Made by a program: the position numbers and the translations under genes
Shown: positions 44,687 through 55,227 of the stretch, one piece after another
How the letters are laid out: each line of letters opens with the position of its first letter
How positions within the stretch are numbered: the first letter of the stretch is position 1
The notes under the pieces: generated by a model
Databases searched by the model: none
What the model was told of the DNA's origin: nothing
What the model saw: only the letters and a program-made list of their open reading frames with translations
NCBI GenBank assembly: GCA_027422505.1
Contig: JAPQWV010000765.1
Coordinates: 1 to 64,000 of the forward strand
Direction of reading: 5' to 3'
Length of the DNA: 64,000 nucleotides
DNA from: Craterostigma plantagineum
Taxonomy: Eukaryota; Streptophyta; Magnoliopsida; Lamiales; Linderniaceae

Positions 44687-44762
44687 GATGATAGTTAGTT
44701 TAACATTAGTTGGGTAAGTATTAGATACAGATATTTACCGTAGAAACACACACTAGGCTACG

Positions 44763-45035
44763 CTAGACATTCAACATCCTCAGGTAATGTAATAGTCGAT
44801 GATAGACATGGAAGACGAACGATAGCCAGAACCAAATAGGTTGTAGTGATTCAAGTAATGATAGAGCATATAGAGATCTCTCCTCTTCTCAAAACCAGGT
44901 TGCTTGGGCATAACCTGTTACAGAAAGCAAGGCTTGCAACCGTCGTATTATTACACCATAATTATATATTATATATGTATATTTTTTATAGAGAGAGAGA
45001 GAAATATAAATATATAATATATATATATATCGAGG

Positions 45036-45089
<54 letters not shown>

Positions 45090-46010
45090 GGAGAGGGAGA
45101 GAGAGAAGATCCAGCCACCTCAAAGTATGAACTGTAGAATGATCCTCCAAAGCCAGCACACCAAGACATTCCAAATTCTGCTTCATTGTGTCCATCTATA
45201 CTTTTTACAAAAGAAAAAAGAGCTCTCAGTTTTATTTTATTAGTCATCCAACTCAATGAGTTGAATCTTGAATTCAAGCATGACCAGATTGGATACCAAT
45301 CCAAATATATAGGTAAGACCAAATTTGGATATTAAAAAGAAAGTGTTTTGAATCAAAGGTCGTATGTAAGAAAACTGACAGTAACAAGCAGGGTCGAGAA
45401 TGACAGGTTCGCCATTTTTGTCCGCGCTGATATTCCCACTCCATAAGTCTCCATGTAACAAGCAAGGTTCAAGAACAGCACCTTCAAAAAGAGGTGCCAT
45501 ATTTTTTACAAGTCTTTGCCCTGTAAGACATGTAAATATACATATATGATTAATGATTATGGCGAACTGATCCATAATGGGAACAAGGAAAAAAATCAAG
45601 ACCATTTGATGTTTCAGACTGAGGTAAAACTGTTGTCGATTGTTAGTAGAATAAACTGACCAAGAAATGGAACTTTTCAACTTTAATCCATCGATATGAT
45701 AAAATGCATACTTTTCTGCAACTAAATCGATACTCAGTTGATGATCGTCTAAAGTTCATCGAAAACAAGACAAATCAGCTCCAATTTGTTCTTTATGCAT
45801 TATGACAAAAAGAAAAGAAACCAACCTTTTTCATAAATTAAGGAGTCAGTCCTACTGCTTTCTCGCCACTGGTAACCCAACCTATGCACCCCATAAAATT
45901 TAACGAGTGGCACGATTGATGCAACCACCACCAATAGGACGAGTGCCATTTATTCGAGTTGCTTTTCCTTCGGACGACAATATCCACTCGCGAATTGGAT
46001 CCCCACTCAT
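44763..46010 (-). pseudogene. FN3K: fructosamine-3-kinase pseudogene (internal deletion)
   Basis: Plant FN3K/ribulosamine-3-kinase repairs glycated proteins and in plants is usually plastid-targeted. The ATG at 46010 opens MSGDPIREWILSSEGKATRI and GGGCINRATR. The code then jumps at about 45898 straight to KFYGVHRLGYQWRESS with a TAA at the joint, so about 110 residues, including the kinase N-lobe Lys region, are gone. Remaining exons: about 45833-45897, 45380-45520 (CLLHGDLWSGNISADKNGEP, then LDPACY with the catalytic HGD and Mg-binding D), 45119-45195 (HNEAEFGMSWCAGFGGSFYS) and 44763-44914 ([20 protein letters not shown]). Near the end a small insertion brings an early TGA before the native stop at 44763. 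No transit peptide is visible upstream. Confidence 0.92.
45031..45107. repeat. (GA)n microsatellite in FN3K pseudogene intron
   Basis: Long GA/AG run with a few G insertions, next to AT-rich repeats at 44961-45030. The small frames with repeated Ser-Leu or Arg-Glu that it creates are not genes. Confidence 0.95.
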
Positions 46011-46393
46011 TGAAGCCACTGCAAAATTAAATATGCGAATACTGTAAATTCACTAGCAATTTCATGGCCACTGATAAGAGCTTCAATCTCAAATACACAT
46101 ATAAAGCACTATCAAGATCGATTCACACACACACTTAAAAAGAACTATTGAGATGATTAAAATAACAGTCGAATCTCCTCAGCATATAATTCAAGTAAAG
46201 CTTAACTGCAAGCAAATCCGTGTCGGTTTGATTTGGTTGAAAAGAAGGTAAAAGGATGGCGAGGAGGAGAAAAGAAGAGCACGCCCACCGGAAAGGGCCA
46301 TGTTTCTTGGGCCTCCCTTTTTTTTTTTTTTTTTTAACTGTTTAAGCATACTATCCATAAAATACAGTAGGTCTAGTTTACCAATTATTTATT
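46011..46393. other. upstream flank of FN3K pseudogene, no gene seen
   Basis: Would hold the promoter or leader of FN3K. It includes an AAAGAAGAGCACGCCCACCGG stretch and a T run at 46317-46335. No element or frame recognised. Confidence 0.4.
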
Positions 46394-47389
46394 GGGGCGT
46401 TGGTTGTCAGTCCCACCGTATTTTTAAATCAGAGTCCAGACCTATGTCAGAGGAAAAATAGTTTAAATGACCCATTTCAGAATTGAAGTTAGAATTAAGG
46501 TTGTTGCACGAAAATACCTTTATAAAAGAGTAGTTATGAAGTGATATCCAGCGCCCCAATTCTGTTATCAAATTCCAGTATATTGTTATAGATTATCACA
46601 TTACAGGAAGTGTTACTGTAGATCCATGAAGTGGTACTGCATGAAGTGATACGGGTGAACAGTGAAGTGGTACTGGGCAACAACAGTGAAGTGGACGCAG
46701 ATCCATGAAGTGGTACTGGTGAACAGAGAAGTGGTACAACATTTGTAGACAGATAAAGTGGTACTGTTGAACAGAAGAAGAAGTGATAGTAGTACAACAT
46801 TTTGTAGACCCATGAAGTGGTAATGTTTAACGGAGAAGTGGTACAGCAGAGCTCTTAAGTGTTTCTTGTGCAAATATTTACCCGATTTCTGCAGAAACAC
46901 TTAAGAGTACCACTTCATGGGTCTACGAAATACTGTACCACTTCTCTGTTCAACAGTACAACTTCATGGTCTACAGTACCACTTCTTCTCTGTTCAACAG
47001 TACCATTTCATGGCTCTACAAATGTTGTATCACTTCTCTGTTCACCAGTACCACTTTATGGATCTACTGTACCACTTCATTGTTCACCAATAGCACTTCA
47101 TGGGTCTACAGTACCACATCATGGGTCTACAGTACCACTTCATGGATCTACAGTACCACTACATGTACGTGTATACCACTTCTTCATGGTTGCTTTGCAC
47201 GTTTGAATAAGACGATGGCAATGATTCGTAATTTCTTTTTGTTTATTATGAGCAAATTTGTCTTTTAGCATGGATTAGGTCCTTATTTCTAAATGAGACT
47301 TAAATTTAGGTACTTCTATCTATATGAAACATAAATAGGGCCTGAAATCAAAACCGAAGCTACTAAATGGGCCTGACATGTAATTCCTC
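46394..47389. mobile_element. Mutator-like non-autonomous transposon, second copy (996 bp)
   Basis: An exact 9-base duplication TTATTTATT flanks it (46385-46393 and 47390-47398). Ends match those of the 17304-21292 element: left GGGGCGTTGGTTGTCAGTCCC, right inward GGAATTACATGTCAGGCCC. The inside is a large imperfect palindrome centred near 46880. The left arm is rich in GAAGTGGTAC, the right arm in GTACCACTTC, with CTTAAGTGTTTC...GAAACACTTAAG at the centre. No coding capacity. The exact 9-base duplication supports a Mutator-type transposition mechanism. Confidence 0.75.
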
Positions 47390-47448
47390 TTATTTATTTG
47401 CACCCATTAAAAGCGACGAGGCCACCACACAAATAAAGCTAAGAGGGA

Positions 47449-47611
47449 GAAAACCCAAAATGGTCCTCCTCTACCCGATGTTTACTACGTGCACCAATTT
47501 AATCTCCGATGTTGTCGATTTTGAACCAAATTAGTCCTGCCGTTAGATCTCCGTCAATTTGGATCGAAAACTGACACGTGTCGACATGCGATTTAACAGA
47601 CTTAAAAGATC
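47449..47611. mobile_element. partial MITE related to 43613-43896
   Basis: GAAAACCCAAAATGGTCCTC, GATGTTTACTACGTGCACCAA, GATTTTGAACCAAATTAGTCC and CGTTAGAT follow the order of the left half of the MITE at 43613. The right inverted repeat is absent. Confidence 0.6.
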
Positions 47612-48239
47612 ACATGTTAATATAAAAAAAGGAAATTCTAAAAAACAAGAGAAAAATAAAAAATATGAAAAATACTAATACATTAAAAAATAGAACTAAA
47701 GAGACTATCAATAAAAATAAAAATTAAATTCAATAAAAATAAAATAAAAGAAAAGAGAAATAAACTACAAAAATAAATAAATTGAATAAAAATAAACAAA
47801 AAGAGAGCTGCCTTTCCCCTTTGAGTTGTGCGTGGTAGTCCCCGATGCGTGTATGTGAGTTGTGCGTGCGTGAGATATGCGTGGGAGGGAACTTATGAGA
47901 GCTGCCTGCTTATGCGCAACCAGTGTCTTATTGTCTTTTAGCAGCTCTCCCTTTTTTTTATGGGTGCAGCGTATATCAAGCCTTTAACAGCTCTCTCCCC
48001 CCCCCCCCCGCGTGTGATTTGAGACAAGGTGATGCCAAATTTCTCCATTGCGCGTGATCGAGCAGCCTTTCTCCTTCGATTTTCTATCTATGAATATAAC
48101 TAAAGCCACTCATCCAATTAAAGCCTTGAGCAGTATTTGCATGTGTGTGGGCTCCCTTCTCTTTTTCCAGCCGTCAATAAGATTGCTTGCTGTTAAGATG
48201 TGTGAGTGTTAGGTGTGTATTACAAAATATTGAAATTAC
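47612..48239. other. low-complexity stretch, no gene seen
   Basis: A-rich to about 47810 (AAAATAAA words), then mixed sequence with GAGAGCTGCC/GCAGCTCTC words and an 11-base C run at 47998-48009. No frame or element recognised. Confidence 0.4.
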
Positions 48240-49413
48240 AAGCCAATTATTAGTTTTCCAGCTTGGACTCATCACGTCACTTTCAAGCTTGAGTAGCTTG
48301 TTTGCAATATTTCTTCTCAATCATGCCGCACATTGATTGACTCGTTTAAGATCTTTTCTCCAATATCTGTCCAAGTATAAAATATAAACGTAAAGAAACT
48401 TATTAATTGCGATCAATAGCACATTTTTAAGGGATATAAAAGTAGCGTAAAATCCTAACTTGTCAACAACCCCAAATTAGCTTTGACAGTCCTCGACCAT
48501 AAAGCGGAAACTGAATTAAGTTCAGATTTACGACGTCACTAAATGAATTCTCATGTTTATTCTCAAATAATTAAAAGCACAGTCGGTCGAGATCGTCATC
48601 AGCTAATGAATGGTGTAGCCAAACCTGGGACATGAAGTAATTATTTGGAATCATATTATCGCAAAAGAAAATTTCTAGAATCCTACTACGTATCACGTAA
48701 CAACTCTCAAATGGATCGCTCAAGTTGCTCTAAATGTTTAATGGAATCTGTATAAAAGCGCTCAACTCGCGAAATCGAAATATATTGCTCTAAGCTTGAA
48801 AATATATCATAACATAATCACACAGTACATCTTATGCACTCGAAGTTCTTCATCAATGGTTGTATTGAGGCTCAGGGTAATAAAGGTGTGACATATGGGA
48901 GAAGTGAACTAGTATGGTCAAGCATTTTCTTCACTAAATCGCTACCCATCTATACTCTCTACCAATAAAATACGACATCAAATAATGAAAACTCGCACTA
49001 CTAGTAAAACGTACTCGAACTCGAGAATCTAAGTCTGAAGATACTCAAAAAATAAGTATTGTAACTCCTCTTTTTCTTTTGTTACTAGCAAATAATATCT
49101 TTTTTTTCATCTCAAATAATTTTTATCCTCTCTTTTTCTCTTTTGATTTTTATCGATATTTTTTTCCTAACTCAGTTTATTTAAATAAAATCAAAGGAAA
49201 TAAAAGAAACTGAAATCAAATATAACATGTCGTACTCCCTTTCCTCCGAATCAATAGAATCAAATTTTGAAGCGATTAGTAAATTAACATGCTAACAATG
49301 GTTCGAAGAGAGGATAAAATAACGGGGTAACGAGGCTAAATATCATGGCTCCAAATAACCAAATAAGGCTAAAAGGCTCAAAGGGGCTCACTAATTGATA
49401 AGGTGCGGAGGTA
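48240..49413 (-). mobile_element. Athila/Tat-like 3' region, second copy (degenerate)
   Basis: Matches in order the internal region 26440-27320: T-rich low-complexity runs (49060-49160), then AAGGCTCAAAGGGGCTCACTAA and, after the LTR element inserted at 49419, GCGCCTTTATCATTTTCGTACAC (51700 onward), corresponding to GGCTCGGGCTCAAGTTGGCTC and GTGCCTTAATCACTTTTGTACAC near 27215 and 27290. No coding part remains. Confidence 0.6.
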
Positions 49414-49418
49414 TTTAG

Positions 49419-51681
49419 TGACGGAGCGGAAGCGAATAGTTGATACGGAAGTTAAAGAACACGTCTTTAAAATTCACGAAATCGTAACAAAACCCGAAAT
49501 TTTATTGATATTCTGAAATAATGAAAACTACTTATGCGACATAGGTATATATAGAAGAGAAAATATCAAATATAGATAATATCCTACCTAAATCTCCTTA
49601 AATATAGCAAATAATATCTCAACTACCTATTATTCAAATATTCTTGATTATAGAAACTAATATCTTAATAATATCTTTGCCCTAGTCTTCTTGTCCTACA
49701 TCAATCTCCCCCACTTGAAAAGAACTTGACCCCGAGTTATATTCGTCAACCTTGTACTCTTTAAGTCTGCGATATTTATCAGCGTCAGACTTATGCTTAC
49801 GATTAATTCCTTCAAAATTATACCGAACTTCATCTAGCACAGTCGGAGCATTTGTTACCATATTATCTACATCAACACAAAAACCTGCAAGCTCTGTCTC
49901 TTTAGATTCTGCGCTAGTCTTGATCCATCTAATTTTGAAAGGTGTTACACGCACCACATTCGATAACTCCCGACCAAATAATCTCAGCGTATGGAATATA
50001 GTATGTTGATGAGGATTTTCTGTCGCCCACGGTGTCACAAATGAAACTGAATAATGCCAGCTACATTGGAGTCGACGTCATTGAGTCTTTTTCCAACATG
50101 ATTAGAACCACGAGGCTCCACACTAGGAATTCCCTCAAACTCGTGCACGCTATCCTTATCGTCATTGAATGTCGCATGACCGTCGCCCACAGAAGGCTGG
50201 ATGGGAGGCGCAACTACGTTGCAAGCCTGTTCACGATTGACGGTCATGTTTCCATGACCATCGCGCACAGAAGGCTGGATCGGAGGTACAACTCCGTCGC
50301 GAGCCTGTCTACGGTTGACGTTCATGTTCTCGCCAATTCCAGAAGGTATGTTTATTCTTAACCCGCGTAGCAGATTAATCACCTCCGGGAAAAGTGTGCG
50401 CTGCTCCTGTTGGAATTTGATATGGGGCTATCCCATTCAACAAGATTTTTATGTGGGGTTCAAGAAATTTAAATAACGGTAGGTCGAATATTGTGAAGTG
50501 TTTAAGGGCGTAAGGTGCTGTTTTTACGATGGGGACGTGATGGGGACCTGTTGGGGGCATATTTGGTACGTTGGGGACCTGTTCGGACGTGTTTGGAACG
50601 TGGGGCACCTGCTTGGGACGTCTTTGGAACATGTTTGGACACGGGGACCTGCTTGGGACGTATTGGGGACCTAACAGAAAGTAGTAGGCATGGATATTTT
50701 GAGGTCCGTGTAGGTCCGCGGGCGGTGTGGATCTAGTTACGCACATGATATGACGTAATCGGGGCATGATAAAGACGTAAAAAAGAGAGACAAGAGATTA
50801 CGTGGTTCGGATTCGTTTGAATCCTACGTCCACGGACCGCATTCAACACTTCTATTATCACTTTTGAATATACACACTTAATCCTCTCTTTTCTCTCTCT
50901 AAAATACATGAAAGTGGAAGAACTTTTTAAGTGTTTTTCGTATGTGATGAAGTGTAAGAATGAGAGAATGCCTTGTGAAAATGACCAAGTCCTCCTCTTA
51001 TAGGAGCTCCCAACGGCCCTAGGATGCCTTAGTGACAAGACCTTCTGGGACATCGTGTACTGTGGGCTGTCAGTCTTCAATCGCGTCAGTCATAGCTTTT
51101 TCCTTCATAAAGTCTTCCTATCCAAAGCTTACTGAAGAAGCTTCCTTGTCTCTGTGGGTCTTTTCGCTAGGAAGTGTACTCAGGAAGTTCCCTATATTCT
51201 TTATTGTTTTTATTAAGTGTTAAACCATTTCTTTAACGGGTCTGGCGGGCTTATTTTTTATTTATTTTTTGGCCATTCGTGTATTAGTCCACATCAGAAT
51301 TCAACGAAGGCCATCCTCAATTCTTCGATTGCAGAACAGTTGCTATCCTCGCCGTTGTTGGCCATCTCGTCCCGAGCACAAGGCTCTGATACCATATGAC
51401 GGAGCGGAAGCGAATAGTTGATACGAAAGTTAAAGAACACGTCTTTAAAATTCACAAAATCGTAACAAAACCCGAAATTTTATAAATATTCTGAATTAAT
51501 GAAAACTACTTATGCGACATAGGTATATATAGAAGAGAAAATATCAAATATAGATAATATCCTACCTAAATCTCCTTAAATATAGCAAATAAGATCTCAA
51601 CTACCTATTATTCAAATATCCTTGATTATAGAAACTAATACCTTAATAATATCTTTGCCCTAGTCTTCTTGTCCTACATCA
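49419..51681 (-). mobile_element. complete short LTR retroelement (non-autonomous), TSD TTTAG
   Basis: Two 285-bp LTRs (49419-49703 and 51397-51681) with few differences, and a 5-base target duplication TTTAG (49414-49418 and 51682-51686). On the - strand the primer site TGGTATCAGAGCC follows the LTR end CGTCA (near 51382-51395) and a purine tract AAGTGGGGGAGAT precedes the other LTR (49704-49716). The 1.7-kb inside has no polymerase. An integrase-tail-like segment (VRYNFEGINRKHKSDADKYR, near 49770-49840), a 26-codon repeat (50176-50330) and GGGGACCTG-type repeats (50520-50680) are seen, plus a copia-LTR-like phrase (GATTACGTGGTTCG...CCTACGTCCACGG) at 50795-50840. It inserted into the Athila/Tat-like sequence. 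Confidence 0.9.
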
Positions 51682-52551
51682 TTTAGGCTAGTGACTCATC
51701 TTAAGCGCCTTTATCATTTTCGTACACGGACTCATAGTCGAATCGATCGCATGCTGGGAATGTCAAAGATCGAATCGACTGACTATTGTAGCATACGTGA
51801 ACCTTAGACTGAATGGGTCAACGTTGGAGTTGGCCACGGGGTCCTGACCTTGAACTAGCTTTGCTAGGCTCAACGTGCTTTTGCTAGAGTCGGTGGCGAC
51901 GTGCGGTCTTGACCACGAGGTGTGATTGTCACCTTGACCGCTGAGCGGGATTCACGATCTCGAAGGAGATACATGTCCTAGGAGAATTCTGGGGTTACTA
52001 AGTCTTCGGCCAAAGCATTGAAACTGACTCACTTTGAAGTGGAGGGTAGTTTCGTCATTTCGCCAATCACAATTTATCATAGCGTTGAGTTCTGTTAGTT
52101 AGACATTACATGGTTTCACTCAACAGGACATATGTGAATGGTTTACACGTATGGGGATAATCTATAGTCGTTCTTGAATTTCGAATTCGGACTCGACTCA
52201 GGGTCTGCTCGGTACCGCAAGATTAGCTAGGCGCTTACCGAACTCTTGGATTCCTCCCAATGCCGTGTTGAGACGAACCAGATGAGTCAGGCTTAAAAAG
52301 GATCACTAAGTACGGATCAAATAAAAGAGAGACTAGACTTATAGTCGCAAACGGGCTCGGCCCAATTAAATTGGGCTTGGCCGAATTTAATATATTTTAT
52401 TTAGGCTTGGCCCAAAATTAATATTTGTGTGAGAATGTTTATTTTATTATTTTATAGTTAAATAAAAATTTATTTCCGCGGGTATAAATGGTGCTATACC
52501 ACTTACTACGAGGGGCAAATTGGAAATTTCGCCTCATGGGATTTTCGAAAG

Positions 52552-53509
52552 TGTAACGTCCCGTCCCATACGGGGTGTCACTGTAGCATCGGTCCCTACC
52601 AGGACCTGTGGGGTTGGACCCACCACACTCCGACTGATAGTCTGGCCCCACTGTATCATCACTTAACCTTCCAGCATGCTTCGCACTGCACGCACCCTGA
52701 GCTACTTCCCAGGGGGTCACCCATCCCTAGATTGCCCCAAGTCAAGCACGCTTAACTTTGGAATTTCTATAGATGGACTCCGAAAAAGGTAGGTCGACCT
52801 TTTGATATGAGTAATACTATCAATTCTCTTATATGATTCCTAGCCTGACACGCTCAGGATCCCCTCTCATTCGGGTGTGGGATCGGTTCATTCATGTACC
52901 CCTTCGCCTAGAAGCCTGCGAGGAGCTGCTCATTGTCCGTGTAGCTCTCTGGCACCGGAGATCACTCCGCGCCGCCCGGGCGTCATATGCCCACCAGCTT
53001 CTGCCTGGTTCGTCCCCGAACCAGCACCGTACCGCGAGAGGTTGTGCTCTGATACCACCTGTAACGTCCCGTCCCATACCGGGACCCACTTGTAACATCC
53101 GTCCCTATCGAGACCTGTGGAATTGGGCCCACCACACTCCGACAGATAGTCTGGCCCACTGTATCACCATTTAACCTTTCAGGGTGCTTCGTGCACTCGC
53201 TCACACGCACCCTGAGAAACTTCCAAGGGGGTCACCCATCCCTAGATTGTCCCAAGTCAAGCACGTTAGATGGACTCCCGAAAAGGTAGGTCGACCTTGG
53301 TGCTATGAGTAGTACTATCAATTCTCTTATATGATTCTCAGCCTGACACGCCCTTATGTTGCCAGTCTCAGGATCCCCTCTCATTCGGGTGTCGGATCGG
53401 TTCGTTCATGTACCCATTCGCCTAGAAGCTTGCCAGGAGCCGCTCCTTGTCCGTGCACCTCTCTGGCACCGGCGATCACTCCCCGCCCTCATGGGCCCCG
53501 GGCGTCACA
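52552..53509 (-). mobile_element. complete Cassandra TRIM, TSD GAAAG
   Basis: LTRs 52552-52986 and 53060-53509 flank a 72-bp inside with the tRNA-Met primer site (complement at 53046-53057). The 5-base target duplication GAAAG is at 52547-52551 and 53510-53514. On the - strand the LTR runs TGTGACGCCCGGGG...GTTACA. 5S-rRNA-like blocks lie at 52691-52781 and 53206-53278; the second lacks an internal piece of the 5S part. Non-coding; it relies on other elements for its enzymes. Confidence 0.93.
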
Positions 53510-53969
53510 GAAAGTAACATATTAGATATGGTAGGATTTTTCAAAAATTAATTTTGAATTAAATGGCATCATTTTCAAAATATGCCACATATTCTTTTGG
53601 AAAAGATTTTGCTAGTTGAATATTTGAAAAATAAGATCTTTTAAGATCCGGGAGTAAAAATCTCAACCACCCACCTTACATATAATGGGGGTGGACGAAA
53701 TTTACTCGCAGGAAACAAGAGAATAAGTCATACACACATCGAATGTCAGAAACCGATACCAAAGCATTATATGTTTTCACGTATTATACGAGTTCATGCA
53801 TTATATGATGAATTTATGATATGACCTTAGATGGTATAGTACTAGTGAGTGAGAAAGGAAGTGTTATGATTTGTGTGAAGTATGATTTCAATTGATGGTG
53901 TAATTAGGAATTCTTGAAAGAGTTAATTTCGAAAGATAATTAAGGATTGTGAATGGAATTTCAAAATAG

Positions 53970-54310
53970 AGTAAGTTGTGACGAATGCAATTCGAAAGTT
54001 GTATGAGGTTAAGAATTTCGAAACCTTATGTTTTCGAAATTGAAAAATGCGAAAGTAATCATATGAAGAATTTCGAAACTCAATGATGAGCTGTTTCGAA
54101 AATCTTAGATTAGGAGTGACTCAAGAAAGAAAGAGTCGAAGTATTATGGTTTCTTAGTTTCGAAATTAGAAGGAAACTTGAAAGTCTAAGTTAAAGAGAA
54201 ATTCGAAACCTGGGTAAAATATGAATTTCGAAATCTAGAGTTTCAAACTTGTGGGAATTTCGAAAGGGAAATGGTTAATATATAATTCAAGCAAAGGGAT
54301 GAATTTTGAA
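53970..54310. repeat. TTTCGAAA motif field
   Basis: The palindrome TTTCGAAA or AATTTCGAAA with one-base variants recurs every 20-40 bases over about 350 bases, separated by unrelated sequence. The layout is like the TTCGCGAA fields of the chromovirus LTRs, but in a different repeat. Confidence 0.8.
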
Positions 54311-55227
54311 ACAAATCAAAGCTTAGTGAGCAAGTGGGGAAAAATAAATATACCAATAATAGAGATATTACGAAGGTTAGGATACATATAAGGTAAACAT
54401 CGAATCATTTATTTGTCTTATATGGAAAAATGAAGGATTAAGAACGAAGGATCAATAATTCATATCAAACTTCAAGATTAAGCTAAGGAGAGAAAAGTTC
54501 GTACAGTATTCAAACGCAAGCTAGGAGGGTATGAATTTGTTATGAATTTCATGTTTTTAAGTTAAGATTTAACATGTTTAGGTGTTATCATACATGAAAA
54601 CTCGTCTAAGATCATGTTATATATATGCTTGATCTTCGATAGGATGAAGTCTGGGTAGTTCATGTTCTTAAGAGATTCTGATTTTGATCGTATGATTCTA
54701 GGATGGTTGCGATGAAATAGTGTTTTTGTAGGATTAACCGACTTTACGGAGGTAATTGTCCGGCTTTGACTGCTATCGGGATTCACTGCTTATATTCCTA
54801 TAGGTTAACGTCCTATGAGGTAATCGGAGAACGACGATTATAAAGCCTTCGGCCGAAGCTTGGAAAACTCGCACGTATTAGATACGGAGCGGAATTTAAA
54901 TAATTGGTTTGGTCTCGATTATAACATAGTGTTAGGTTAGTGAGTTTGACATTTGCATGGCTCTCACCTAGTCGGGACGCAAGTGAAAGGCGTAAGAAGT
55001 ATTTAAGAGTATACACTATAGTCGGTTCGCCCAAATTTCGATTTGATCAAAATTCTACCGGGACTCATGAATTTCTGCCATGCCAGTTGAGACGGATATA
55101 ACACCCCTGACCTTTCGCTACTTTATCTAACGTTATCCTATGGGCCTAACGAAGTAGTACATTGGAAGGCATACTGACAATGCGTATAAAATTTTCATTT
55201 TCCTTTTATATAAAGATCGTTTTACAC

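Larger units (their letters stand above)
51760..55095 (+). repeat. dispersed LTR-like repeat, interrupted by Cassandra
   Basis: 51760-52320 and 54760-55095 each resemble 36760-37440 (shared phrases GCTTACCGAACTCTTGGATTC, GTTGAGACGAACC, CTATAGTCGGTTCG, GTTAGTGAGTTTGACAT). That places them in the same LTR-like family as the copia LTR at 36055. The middle (53515-54310) holds a TTTCGAAA motif field. Cassandra at 52552-53509 splits it. No coding part seen. Confidence 0.5.

Noticed and set aside
44846..45322. Frames with long Arg-Glu or Ser-Leu runs
   Set aside because: Products of the (GA)n microsatellite in the FN3K pseudogene intron.
46534..47268. Several open frames of 88-115 codons rich in Ser/Thr/Tyr
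   Set aside because: Translations of the GAAGTGGTAC/GTACCACTTC arrays of the fold-back transposon.
50032..50361. 109-codon frame on the + strand
   Set aside because: Shadow of the 26-codon repeat region of the small LTR element; the - strand frame fits the element's orientation better, and neither has a known domain.
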